64,000 bases of DNA from Roseiconus nitratireducens (lineage in GTDB: Bacteria > Planctomycetota > Planctomycetia > Pirellulales > Pirellulaceae): contig NZ_VWOX01000015.1 in NCBI RefSeq assembly GCF_008629675.1, forward strand, positions 103,422 to 167,421, written 5' to 3'. The position numbers were made by a program, and so were the translations under genes. Below are positions 52,531 through 61,807 of this stretch, one piece after another. The stretch's first letter is position 1, and the number at the start of each line of letters is the position of its first letter. The notes beneath the pieces were generated by a model, which did not search any database, was not told where the DNA came from, and was given only the letters and a program-made list of their open reading frames with translations.

Positions 52531-53877
52531 ATGCATCGCCAAAGCATGGAAAAACCGGTTAAGCTGACGATCGAATCGACATCTTTCGGGAAGGACGCAC
52601 ACATTTTGAACCGCTCCCAAAAACGACTGCTCGGCCAGAGCTTTTGGATCCTCGCGTTGGCCGTCGCATGCTTCTGGGGCTTCCGTTTGTCCGGGGCCTC
52701 CGGCGAAACCGTGACGTGGAAACAGACGGCATCGTCCGTTGGAAGCTTTCTGTGGGGCGACCAGACCACCATTCGGCGCAAGGACCCGGCTCAGCTTCTC
52801 CGGCCGGGTGACCCGGTGTTTCAAGCAGACGCTTCGGGCCAATTCCGTCAGGTCGGTACCGTCCTGGAAGTTGCTGGCGGCGATCCGCGTGAATTGATGC
52901 TTCAGTGGTACGGCGGGGAGGCTCCGGCCAACTACCAGCTGACCCAGCATCACAGCACGGGAAGCTTGAGCGAGGTGGTGGCGACGTTGATGCCACCGGA
53001 GAAACGCGAGCGAATTCGCCAACGCTTGGCGGACGTGATGACGCGGCACGGGGAGGAACTTTCCCGCGTGTTCGTTCCGTTGGTCGAGGAGAGTTTGAAA
53101 CGGTCGTTGCCGGTGATCGAACAGGAATTCCGTCGATCGGTTGCCAAGCATCGCGATGAAATCGATGTCGCCATGGAACGCTGGAATCGCGAGGTGGTCG
53201 ACCAGCGCCTGATCCCGTTGGCGCGTCGTGAGATCCTGCCCATCGTCCGCCAACACGGACAGGAACCCGTGGAAACGATCGGTCGAGAGATCTGGGATCG
53301 GGCTTCCCTGTTCCGGTTTGGCTGGCGGGCAATCTATGACCAGACTCCGTTGCCGCGGCGAGACTTGCTCCAGGAGGAATGGCAGCGGTTCGTCCAGGAC
53401 GAAGCACTTCCGGTTCTGAACGAACACATGGATGAAGTCGTCGTGGCGATCCAGCGCAGCATGCGCGACGTCGCGGCGAACCAGGCTGTCCGGGATGAGT
53501 TGGGAGCGGTCGCCCAAGAGATCGCCAATGATCCCGCCAGCCGCGAATTGATCAAAGCAATCCTGAAAGACACGTTCGTGCAAAACCAACGCTTGCAACA
53601 GGTCTGGGCCGAAGTCTGGTCCAGTGAACGCGCCAGGCAGGCTCTGGCGGTGGCCAGTGAACGATTGGAACCGGTGATCCGCGAAATCGGTGATGAGATC
53701 TTCGGCAGCGAGCAAACCGGAATCGATCCCGACTTTGCTCGCGTCCTGCGAAGCCAAATCCTGAAGAAAGATCGACGTTGGATCATTGCCGACGCCAACG
53801 CCGCAGCCGACGACTGGATCCATCTTGCCACCGGTCCGATGGCCTACCCGCTGGTTTACCTCGCCGATCAGGACTAG
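52531..53877 (+). CDS. MCE/MlaD-like membrane-anchored protein
   Basis: A 448-residue protein with one N-terminal membrane anchor (FWILALAVACFWGFRLSG, about residues 35-52). After it, a beta-rich region holds LRPGDPVFQADASG, then FRQVGTVLEV and ELMLQWYGGEAP. This recalls the MCE domain of MlaD-type substrate-binding proteins, where GDPV precedes V.. .GKV. The remaining 300 residues are mainly helical (REILPIVRQHGQEPVETIGR). The gene ends 3 bp before an MlaF-MlaE fusion gene, so the pair probably works together in lipid transport. The MCE assignment is by position and motif only. Two methionines (52531 or 52546) could start it. Confidence 0.55.
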   Translation: MHRQSMEKPVKLTIESTSFGKDAHILNRSQKRLLGQSFWILALAVACFWGFRLSGASGETVTWKQTASSVGSFLWGDQTTIRRKDPAQLLRPGDPVFQADASGQFRQVGTVLEVAGGDPRELMLQWYGGEAPANYQLTQHHSTGSLSEVVATLMPPEKRERIRQRLADVMTRHGEELSRVFVPLVEESLKRSLPVIEQEFRRSVAKHRDEIDVAMERWNREVVDQRLIPLARREILPIVRQHGQEPVETIGREIWDRASLFRFGWRAIYDQTPLPRRDLLQEEWQRFVQDEALPVLNEHMDEVVVAIQRSMRDVAANQAVRDELGAVAQEIANDPASRELIKAILKDTFVQNQRLQQVWAEVWSSERARQALAVASERLEPVIREIGDEIFGSEQTGIDPDFARVLRSQILKKDRRWIIADANAAADDWIHLATGPMAYPLVYLADQD

Positions 53878-53880
53878 ACG

Positions 53881-55518
53881 GTGCGTGAGCGTGATTCCGA
53901 TTCGACGGCTGCGACCGACAAGTCGCTGGTCCTTTCCGATTTGACGATCCGGGCCGGTGATCGATGCCTACTCGACGGCGTCGATGCGACATTTCCCGGA
54001 TCAAAGATTACGGTCATTGTCGGCGGCAGCGGCGCGGGGAAGAGCGTGTTGCTGCGGATCCTGGCCGGGTTGCTTCCGCCGCAGGGTGACGCGGTGCACT
54101 GGACCGGCACCGTCGCAGAAACCGGCGCCGCGACCGATCGCCCAAGCGTCGGCATCGTCTTTCAACAATTCGCGTTGTTCGACGAATTGTCAGCTGCCGG
54201 CAACGTTCAATTCGCGATCGACCATCGGCGGCGGCCAGCGGATCGATCCGAAGTTCGGCCCGATGAAGATGCCGACCCACGGGCCGCGGCAGAACCACCG
54301 GAAGAATGGAATGCCCGACAATGGCTGGAACACTTGGGAGTTCCGCAGAACACGCCCATCACGGCGCTCAGCGGTGGCCAGAAACAGCGACTGGCTATCG
54401 CCCGCACCCTGGCGTCTTCACCCGATGTGCTTCTTTACGACGAACCCACCAGCGGCTTGGACTCCGCGACCGGTCGCATGGTGGCCGACCTGATCCGCAG
54501 AACGCAGTCGGTCCATCACCGCACCAGCATCGTCGTCACGCACGACTACGAAACGCTGCTGCCGATCGCTGACAAAGTTTACTTGCTGGATCCCTCCCAG
54601 CAGAAACTGGTCGAAATCCCGGAGGACCAGTGGCAGGCGTTACCCGACCGCATGGTACCTGTCGCGGCGTTACGTCACGACGATTCGGCACCGCCCCCAA
54701 CAACACTGCGTCAACGCGCCGGTGCACTGGTTCAGCATTTCTTTGAGGGCACCGGCGGAGCGATCTCGGCCGCGTTGCAACTTCCGCGTGATTTGCTTCC
54801 GGTGGTACCGCGGGTCCGCTGGGCGGCGCGCTTCACGTTGCACTATCTCCGGTTGGTCGCCGGCCCGTCGGCGTGGATCTATCTGATCCTGGCCGGGCTG
54901 ATCATCGGATTCACATCGACGTACTTCACGTTCCGATTCTTACCGTTCCGCTTGTACACTCAACCGTTGTTGATCGACGAGCTGTTGGCTTCGATCGGAT
55001 TCGCGTTGTACCGGATCCTGGTCCCAATCTTGGCGACGATTTTGATCGCGGCCCGCTGCGGTGCGGCCGTCGCCGCCGACGTGGGTGTCAAGCAATATGG
55101 CGGCCAGATCGACGCGATGCGGACGTTGGATGTCACGCCGCGTGCCTACCTGATGTTGCCGATCGCGATCGCCTTTCTGGTCGGAACGCCGATTCTGGAA
55201 TGGGTCGCGTTTGAGGCCGCGCGGTTCATCAGCATGCTTGCTTTCTCCGGTTCTTATCCTCAAATCGGCCCCTACTTCTGGGATCAGCACTTTGAACGCA
55301 ATCTGATCGATGGTTCGGCCTGGTGGTTCAAAGGATGGGCCTGGGTCCTGTTAAAGAACCTCACGTGCGGCCTGGGAACCGCCGCGATTGCCTATCACCA
55401 GGGGCTGCGACCGAAGCACTCGGCCAGCGACGTCAGCGCCGCGATCACTTCCACCGTGTTGTGGACGACGCTGTTCGTGTTGGTTGTCCATTTCGCCGTG
55501 GCGTTGATGGAGTTCTGA
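53881..55518 (+). CDS. Fused ABC ATPase-permease of MlaFE type
   Basis: A 545-residue single polypeptide. The N-terminal ATPase has Walker A VGGSGAGKSVLL (G48-S55), signature LSGGQKQRLAIA (about residue 162) and Walker B DVLLYDEPTSGLD, then the switch His in TSIVVTHD. An acidic insertion (about residues 107-140) sits in the helical subdomain. From about residue 290 a permease follows with the MlaE signature ARCGAAVAADVGVKQYGGQI and DAMRTLDVTPRAYLMLP, and about five membrane segments. In most bacteria MlaF and MlaE are separate proteins. Start is GTG 53881, 3 bp after the MCE-like gene. It should move phospholipids or other lipids across the cell envelope (inference from family). Confidence 0.85.
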   Translation: MRERDSDSTAATDKSLVLSDLTIRAGDRCLLDGVDATFPGSKITVIVGGSGAGKSVLLRILAGLLPPQGDAVHWTGTVAETGAATDRPSVGIVFQQFALFDELSAAGNVQFAIDHRRRPADRSEVRPDEDADPRAAAEPPEEWNARQWLEHLGVPQNTPITALSGGQKQRLAIARTLASSPDVLLYDEPTSGLDSATGRMVADLIRRTQSVHHRTSIVVTHDYETLLPIADKVYLLDPSQQKLVEIPEDQWQALPDRMVPVAALRHDDSAPPPTTLRQRAGALVQHFFEGTGGAISAALQLPRDLLPVVPRVRWAARFTLHYLRLVAGPSAWIYLILAGLIIGFTSTYFTFRFLPFRLYTQPLLIDELLASIGFALYRILVPILATILIAARCGAAVAADVGVKQYGGQIDAMRTLDVTPRAYLMLPIAIAFLVGTPILEWVAFEAARFISMLAFSGSYPQIGPYFWDQHFERNLIDGSAWWFKGWAWVLLKNLTCGLGTAAIAYHQGLRPKHSASDVSAAITSTVLWTTLFVLVVHFAVALMEF

Positions 55519-55537
55519 TCGCACCGCCGGTTGTGCT

Positions 55538-57022
55538 TCAGGTGACAAGTTTCTCGACGACGTGACCATGGACGTCGGTCAATCGGAAGGGGCGTCCGGC
55601 AAACGTGAAAGTGAGCCGCTCGTGATCGATGCCCAACAGGTACAAAATCGTCGCCTGGATGTCATGCACGTGCACGGGATCTTCAACGGGATGAAATCCA
55701 AGGTCGTCGGTCTTTCCCAGCGTCTGTCCGGCGCGAATCCCGCCACCGGCCATCCACATCGTGAATGCCTGCGGATGGTGATCGCGTCCGAGAGATCGGC
55801 CCAGTGCGGCGCTCGCTTCCACCATCGGAGTGCGTCCGAATTCGCCTCCCCACACCACCAAGGTGTCTTCCAGCATCCCGCGACGTTTTAAGTCTTGAAC
55901 CAGCGCGGCGCAACCCTGATCGGTTTGTTTGCACTGGGTCCTCAGACCGCCTTCGACATTGCTGTGATGATCCCAGCCGGCGTGGTACAGCTGAATGAAC
56001 CGCACACCGCGTTCGGCCAGACGGCGCGCCAAAAGACAGTTCTTGGCGAACGATCCGGCGTCCTCCCGCGACGTCCCGTACAAGGCCAGCGTCTCGTCGG
56101 ACTCGGATGAAAAATCCATCAACTCGGGAGCCCGCGACTGCATTCGGTAGGCCATCTCGTAGGAATCGATGCGGGCCCGGATGCCGTCGACATCCAAATC
56201 GTTCAACCGGTGACGATTCAAATCAGCGACCAGGTCCAACGTTTCCCGCTGGGTCTGGCGGCTGATCCCCTGAGGCGTCGCGACGTGCAAGATCGGATCG
56301 CCGGCCGAACGAAACGGAACGCCCTGGTGCTGTCCCGGCAAGAATCCGTTGCTCCACATCGCCGCGCCACCGGACAGGTTCCCACCGCTTTTGAGCACCA
56401 CGAACCCGGGCAAGTCATCGGCGTCGCTGCCGATTCCGTAGCTGAGCCATGAGCCCATGGCGGGACGTCCGGGAATGGGGCTGCCGGTATTGACGAAGAT
56501 CTGCGCCGGGGCATGATTGAACTGGTCGGTGTGCACGCTGCGGATGATCGCCAGGTCATCCACCACCTTCGACAGGTGCGGCAGTGTTTCGGCCAGTTCC
56601 GCACCGCACTGTCCGTAACGCTGGAACGAAAAACGTGGTGATAGCACCGCCGCGTCGGGCTGGATGAAGGCGTAGCGTTGGCCGGCGATAACTGACGGCG
56701 GGATCGGCTTGCCTTCCAATCGCGTCAGTTCGGGTTTGTGATCGAACAGATCCAACTGGCTGGGTGCTCCCGCCATGAACAGGTAGATGACCCGCTTGAT
56801 CTTGGCAGGAAAGTGCAATCCGGGTGCGTCCCCGGCACTCGCCGACGGACCGGAATCGCCCGAGGCCATTGCGAAATCCGACGCCAACATTGATGCCAGG
56901 GAAATCTTCCCCAGCCCGACGCCGCAGGACTGAAACAATTGGCGACGCGTCACCTGCTTGGCGGCGGAGACCTGGTGGCAGGTCTCCGCAGGATCCTTGC
57001 TGCTGCGACTTCGAAAACTCAT
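55538..57022 (-). CDS. DUF1501 protein, second copy
   Basis: A 494-residue relative of the gene at 31083. The N-terminus has an arginine-rich signal (TRRQLFQSCGVGLGKISL) typical of Tat export. Signatures: VIYLFMAGAPSQLDLFDHKP, LLARRLAERGVRFIQLYHAG and LVVWGGEFGRTP. It starts 28 bp after the upstream DUF1549/DUF1553 gene on the same strand (ATG 57022), and is expected to function with it. ATG 57073 also fits the frame but would overlap the upstream gene and lacks the Tat-like features at its start. Confidence 0.88.
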   Translation of the reverse strand: MSFRSRSSKDPAETCHQVSAAKQVTRRQLFQSCGVGLGKISLASMLASDFAMASGDSGPSASAGDAPGLHFPAKIKRVIYLFMAGAPSQLDLFDHKPELTRLEGKPIPPSVIAGQRYAFIQPDAAVLSPRFSFQRYGQCGAELAETLPHLSKVVDDLAIIRSVHTDQFNHAPAQIFVNTGSPIPGRPAMGSWLSYGIGSDADDLPGFVVLKSGGNLSGGAAMWSNGFLPGQHQGVPFRSAGDPILHVATPQGISRQTQRETLDLVADLNRHRLNDLDVDGIRARIDSYEMAYRMQSRAPELMDFSSESDETLALYGTSREDAGSFAKNCLLARRLAERGVRFIQLYHAGWDHHSNVEGGLRTQCKQTDQGCAALVQDLKRRGMLEDTLVVWGGEFGRTPMVEASAALGRSLGRDHHPQAFTMWMAGGGIRAGQTLGKTDDLGFHPVEDPVHVHDIQATILYLLGIDHERLTFTFAGRPFRLTDVHGHVVEKLVT

Positions 57023-57050
57023 CACGGTTATCTCAAATGGGGATCGCGGA

Positions 57051-60000
57051 TCACGGGGCCGTGATCGCTTCATCGGTATTCATCAGCGCGCGGGCGACCA
57101 ACATCCACGCCTCGGGATGATCGGATTGGCTGTGGTAGAAAGCCATGATCGATTCCAACTCCGCAGGGTCGGGAGTGCGGACCAGCAGCTTCCGGAACAG
57201 GAACGTCGCGATCTCTCGATCGCCCGCTTCAGGGTTCTGGCTGCGAACTTGCCGCACGGCATCGTCGGCCACTCCTTCGGCCATCTCCAAATACATGGCA
57301 TCATTCAGCAGGGTCAGGGCCTGCAACGGAGTCGTGCTGCGGTCGCGGCGGGCAATGCAAAGCTCGCCCGAGGGAGCATCAAAGGTCGTGAATGCCGCAA
57401 ACGGTGCCGTCCGCTTGCTGAACGTGTACAACGAGCGACGAAACCGATCGGCCCCTGCGGACGTCGGCCAGCCCGGCTTGCCGTACGCCATTTGCATCAC
57501 GGATTCAGGTTGGGGCGGGTAAACACTCGGTCCTCCGATCGGGCGCGATAACAGTCCCGCTGCCGACAAGAACGCGTCACGAATCTGCTCCGCGTCCAGC
57601 CGCCGATACGGAAAGACCGACAACAGACGGTTGTCCGGATCCTCGCTCGGCGGCGCTCCCGTGGCTTGGCGGTAAGTTGCCGATAGAACGATTTGACGAT
57701 GCAGTCGTTTCATCGACCACCGGCCGCCCGAGGGAGAGGAATCTCGCAGCCAGCGATCCAGCCAATCGATCAATTCGGGATGCGTTGGTGGTTCACTCTG
57801 CGTCCCGAAGTCGCCGGAGGTGCGCACGATGCCGGCACCGAAAAATTCTCGCCAAGCACGATTCGCGGTGACCCTGCCCACCAACGGATTGTTCCGGCTG
57901 ACCAACCACCGCGCCAGCTCCAGCCGATTGGTCGGTTGATCGACGTCGGATCGGCCCGATTCCGCGGCCTCAGATGCTGCGGGTTCAGATGCTGCGCTAC
58001 CGAAGACGCTGGGGATGCCACCTTCCACGACTTCTTTCGGTTGCAAGTATTCGCCGCGGTGGTGTCGTCGGGTGACTCGTTGATTGGACGCCGGTCGCTC
58101 GCGCATCACCAGCGTGCGCACCGGATCGGGGATCTGTTTCCGCAGCTGTTCGATCGGCTTGCGATCGCCGGCAAGCATCTCGGAGGTTCGCGCGAAGGCA
58201 ATCGCCAGACCGCGGCGGGTCGAATCGGGCAGGGCTTCGTCATCCTGATGTCGCACCAACTGTTGCTGAAGATCACTGGAGAGAGCATTGGCGGTGGGCG
58301 CGTCGTCCGTCGTGACATCGATGCGGAAGTGGCCCAGTCCCGCGACGTAGTGCCGCTCGAACAGCATTTCGATCGTCCAGGGCTGATCCAACCGCCGTGG
58401 TTGTTTCAACGGAATCACCAACCGCTGGGTCTTGTCCTGATTCTGGGGGATGGACCAACCGGTCGAACCGTCACCGTCCAAAACGTTTCCGGGAAAAGTC
58501 GTCCCGTTCTTTTTTCCGCCGCCCGCAACGGTCGTGGAACCGATTCCCAAATCAATCGGAGCCTCACCGGCCGCCAGTTTCAACTCGCTCAGAAAGAAGT
58601 CCCCACGGCGTCCTTCGTAGAACGCCAACCCCGGTCCGGTATCCGGCAACGACCGATGCGGCATCGCCTCGATGCGAATTGCGGTCACCGGATCGGAACC
58701 ATCAAGTGGCGGCATCGTCAGCGTGTAGACATCCCGCTTGGTCGCGTCGCCCGACGCCAACACCGAGCCGTCCGGCTGCAGCGTCAACAGCGGCTTGGTC
58801 GATTCCAGCCGATCGGGAGGGACGGTGCGCCAACGGGAAACCTGCTGCCGCTGCCGCCGGCAGTACTCACCGAAAGCGTCTTTGATGTCCGCCGAACCTT
58901 GCGGCGAAAAGAGCGTCCGGTCGACCAGATCCTGTTCCGCCTGACGGACTTGTTCCAGCAACGACTGGCGACGTTCCAGCACGTCGGGCGGATCCGCATT
59001 CAGCTCCGGTTCATCGGCATTGTCCATCAACGCCATCAGCGCGTAATAGTCGCTGTGCGTGATCGGGTCGTACTTGTGCGTGTGGCATTGCGCGCAGCCG
59101 GTCGTCAGCCCCATCCAAACGGTTCCGGTCGTCGCGACGCGATCGACCAGCGCGTAAAAGCGGTATTCCAACGGATCGATCCCGCCTTCCTCGTTCAACA
59201 TGGTGTTGCGGTGAAATCCGGTCGCAATCTTTTGCTCACGCGTGGCGTTCGCGAGCATGTCACCGGCCAGCTGTTCGATCGAAAACTGGTCGTACGGGAG
59301 GTCGCGATTCAACGCGTCGATCACCCAATCGCGATAGGGCCAAATGGTTCGGGGACGATCCTTCTCGTAACCGTTGGTATCGCTGTAGCGGGCCAAGTCC
59401 AACCACGACCGCGCGAACCTTTCTCCGTAGGCGGGCGACGCAAGCAGACGATCGACCAATCGTTCGTAGGCGTCGGGATGGGAATCGTCCAGGAACCTCT
59501 GAACTTCCTCCGGCGTCGGGGTCAGCCCCAACAGATCCAGGTAGACGCGACGGATCAGCGTCTCCGGATCGGCCTCCGGGGCCGGCGCCAAACCGGCCTG
59601 CTCCATCCGCTTGAGCACAAACCGGTCGATCGGCCCCCGGCACCATCCGGCCTGCCGCGTGCTCGGCAGCGCCGGCTTCTGTGCGGGAACGAACGCCCAG
59701 TGACGTGTGTACTGGCCGCCCGATTGGATCCATTGCCGAAGCGTTTCAATCTGCGAGGGCGAAAGGGCGTTGTCCGCGTCGGCCGGTGGCATCCGCAGAT
59801 CTTCATCCTCGCTAGTCACCCGCACCATCAGCTCGCTGTGTTCCGGATCTCCCGGCGTGACCGCCGCATAGCCGCCCAGGTCGGCGTGCGCGTCCTCTTG
59901 CTGGTCCAATCGCAAACCGGCCTGGCGAGCGTCCTCGTCAGGACCGTGACACGTGAAGCAGTGCTTGGCCAGAATCGGACGCACGTGACGTCCATAGTCG

Positions 60001-60152
60001 ACGTCGGATTCCCCCGCCCGGACCGAGCTGGGATCGGCCAGAAACAACTGTCCGACCAAACAAGCAAGTCCGATTCGGCAAACAAACATGCCGCGCCGAA
60101 AGACGGCAGGAAGCCGGCGCCGTGGAAACGGACCAAGATCGCGGAACGACAT
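57051..60152 (-). CDS. PSCyt1 - DUF1549 - DUF1553 protein, second copy
   Basis: A 1033-residue exported protein with a signal-like LGPFPRRRLPAVFRRGMFV, then a hydrophobic stretch and VRAGESD. A PSCyt1 haem domain (HCFTCHGPDE, CxxCH) starts near residue 58. DUF1549 follows (LDLLGLTPTPEEVQRFLDD; RSWLDLARYSDTNGYEKDR; CAQCHTHKYDPI). A galactose-binding-like module (about residues 480-600, with ATKRDVYTLTMPPL and LPDTGPGLAFYEG) is placed before the DUF1553 region (LARWLVSRNNPLVGRVTANR), which ends FLFRKLLVRTPDP. So the same module type found in the 1706-aa gene sits elsewhere here. Upstream ATG 60200 is not used. It heads an operon with the DUF1501 gene. Confidence 0.9.
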   Translation of the reverse strand: MSFRDLGPFPRRRLPAVFRRGMFVCRIGLACLVGQLFLADPSSVRAGESDVDYGRHVRPILAKHCFTCHGPDEDARQAGLRLDQQEDAHADLGGYAAVTPGDPEHSELMVRVTSEDEDLRMPPADADNALSPSQIETLRQWIQSGGQYTRHWAFVPAQKPALPSTRQAGWCRGPIDRFVLKRMEQAGLAPAPEADPETLIRRVYLDLLGLTPTPEEVQRFLDDSHPDAYERLVDRLLASPAYGERFARSWLDLARYSDTNGYEKDRPRTIWPYRDWVIDALNRDLPYDQFSIEQLAGDMLANATREQKIATGFHRNTMLNEEGGIDPLEYRFYALVDRVATTGTVWMGLTTGCAQCHTHKYDPITHSDYYALMALMDNADEPELNADPPDVLERRQSLLEQVRQAEQDLVDRTLFSPQGSADIKDAFGEYCRRQRQQVSRWRTVPPDRLESTKPLLTLQPDGSVLASGDATKRDVYTLTMPPLDGSDPVTAIRIEAMPHRSLPDTGPGLAFYEGRRGDFFLSELKLAAGEAPIDLGIGSTTVAGGGKKNGTTFPGNVLDGDGSTGWSIPQNQDKTQRLVIPLKQPRRLDQPWTIEMLFERHYVAGLGHFRIDVTTDDAPTANALSSDLQQQLVRHQDDEALPDSTRRGLAIAFARTSEMLAGDRKPIEQLRKQIPDPVRTLVMRERPASNQRVTRRHHRGEYLQPKEVVEGGIPSVFGSAASEPAASEAAESGRSDVDQPTNRLELARWLVSRNNPLVGRVTANRAWREFFGAGIVRTSGDFGTQSEPPTHPELIDWLDRWLRDSSPSGGRWSMKRLHRQIVLSATYRQATGAPPSEDPDNRLLSVFPYRRLDAEQIRDAFLSAAGLLSRPIGGPSVYPPQPESVMQMAYGKPGWPTSAGADRFRRSLYTFSKRTAPFAAFTTFDAPSGELCIARRDRSTTPLQALTLLNDAMYLEMAEGVADDAVRQVRSQNPEAGDREIATFLFRKLLVRTPDPAELESIMAFYHSQSDHPEAWMLVARALMNTDEAITAP

Positions 60153-60360
60153 GACAGGCGGGGGGAAAGGCGAAGGAGGCGGGACCGAAGGGGACGGCAA
60201 CCGGGAGACGTTTGCGGACCAGGCCTTGTCGCAAACCCGGCAACCGGGCGGATCCGGACGACTTCGGCATCGTTCAAAACCGGACCCAAACGTTTCTCAG
60301 TCAGTGATCCAATATATCTGCGTTGCGAACCCCAGCCAAATGATCCGGCACCATGGCGAC

Positions 60361-61491
60361 TCAGCTGACCCCACCGGTGTCTTCCTCGGTCACCCCCGAA
60401 TCAGTTTCCAACACCACCGGTTCGCTCGTGTCCGGGACCTCCGGCACGCCGCCCTCGACCGCCGATCGAGCCGTGACCGCACCGCCGTAGATCTCGTAGC
60501 CGACCAACGCAATCATGCCGCCCAGCAAGGGCAGCCAGTAGTAAAGCACACGAAAGATCAAAACGGACGCCAGCACCGCGTCGCCGACGCTGCCCTTCAG
60601 GAGGGTCAACAGAATCACCTCCAGCACACCCAACCCCCCGGGAACTTGAGTCATCATCGCCACGCCGATGGCGACCAGATAGGCGGCCAACACCTGAGCG
60701 AACGGGGCCGCGGAATCGGCGGGCAGGACCAGGTACAACGCGGTCGCCGATATCAACAGATCCACCGCCGCGATCGACGCCTGGACAAACATCAGCCCCG
60801 GCGCCGGAGGCCTCAAGTGAAGCTCCCCGATCGGCCAGGGCTTGCGCCACAACAGGCAGATCAGCGAATAAGTCACGGCCAAGGACATCAACACGAACCC
60901 CATCGTCCGCGTCCCGAAAGGCAACGCCACGTCGGCCGGCAGCTGGATCGGGACCCAAATCAGCACCATTCCGCCCAAGAACCACCAGCCGCTCCAAAAC
61001 GTCAGCCCCACGATCGAGATCAGGGCTACGATCTGTCCCGCGGTCAGCCCCCACATCGAATAAAAGCGGAAACGAATCGGAGCCGCAGCCAGCAACGTGC
61101 CCAAATTGTTGCCCAGCGAAAAACCTGAGAAGGACACCAGGGCGATCCGCCGCAGGGGCAGCGAGCGTGCGACATACCGTAGCGCCAGTATGTCGTAGGC
61201 GATCAGCAGCCCGTAATTGAGCGCGATCAAAAAGGCGGCGATGAACAACTGGCTCAAGGGCACGCCTGTCAGGCCACTGACAAATTCTTCCCACGTGATT
61301 TGCTTGGCTTCGTGATAGAGCAAACGCACCGCCAGCAGGAACAGGGCGATTGCCAGGGCCGGACCGGCGTACTTGCGGATGCGTGATTTGGCCAAGGAAA
61401 AAACGATTTCCGGTCGGTAGGAAGGCGGGGAAGGCGGCGAACGGTGTCCGCCGAAGCGTCCGGTCGCTCGTCGGGAATTGTCCTGCGACAC
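60361..61491 (-). CDS. UPF0104/YbhN-type membrane protein (flippase-like)
   Basis: A 376-residue integral membrane protein of the lysylphosphatidylglycerol-synthase transmembrane (UPF0104/DUF) family. It has about eight helices, beginning YAGPALAIALFLLAVRLLYH. The conserved FSGFSLGNNLGTLLAAAPIR and the VAMMTQVPGGLGVLEVILLT loop are family signatures. No synthase domain follows, so it is the membrane part alone. Members may move lipids across the membrane; the substrate here is unknown. The C-terminus is acidic. It starts divergently from lpdA. Confidence 0.88.
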   Translation of the reverse strand: MSQDNSRRATGRFGGHRSPPSPPSYRPEIVFSLAKSRIRKYAGPALAIALFLLAVRLLYHEAKQITWEEFVSGLTGVPLSQLFIAAFLIALNYGLLIAYDILALRYVARSLPLRRIALVSFSGFSLGNNLGTLLAAAPIRFRFYSMWGLTAGQIVALISIVGLTFWSGWWFLGGMVLIWVPIQLPADVALPFGTRTMGFVLMSLAVTYSLICLLWRKPWPIGELHLRPPAPGLMFVQASIAAVDLLISATALYLVLPADSAAPFAQVLAAYLVAIGVAMMTQVPGGLGVLEVILLTLLKGSVGDAVLASVLIFRVLYYWLPLLGGMIALVGYEIYGGAVTARSAVEGGVPEVPDTSEPVVLETDSGVTEEDTGGVS

Positions 61492-61807
61492 ACCCCGCTG
61501 ACAAGCCCCAAGCGGGCGGCCATTCTCCTGCCTGCTCCCTCAGCGGCGATCCCCGACGGTGCCAACGGGCACCCGACCGCTGGGCCGAATCGCCGAGCGA
61601 CTTCTCCCGGGACCGCCTCGGAACCCGGCTTTTCCTGGCCGGTCGACTTCCTGTCGGGCTTCCACTCCGGCATCCTGGCAGACGATCGCGAATTCCTGCC
61701 TGCCGGCCGAACTTCCTCCCGTGCCCCCTCTTCCAACGCCGGGCCGGAACGATTGAAATCACCACCGACAAGGCTCCAAGACCTTCCTTTTCAAACGAAA
61801 CAGGCCC
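61492..61807. other. Divergent promoter region between the UPF0104 gene and lpdA
   Basis: A 316-bp gap. CCCGCT (61494-61499) and AGCGGG (61511-61516) can form a small hairpin at the start of the minus-strand gene. Nothing else notable: no gene, tRNA or clear -35/-10 pair. A/G-rich CGAAACAGG precedes the lpdA start. Confidence 0.4.
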
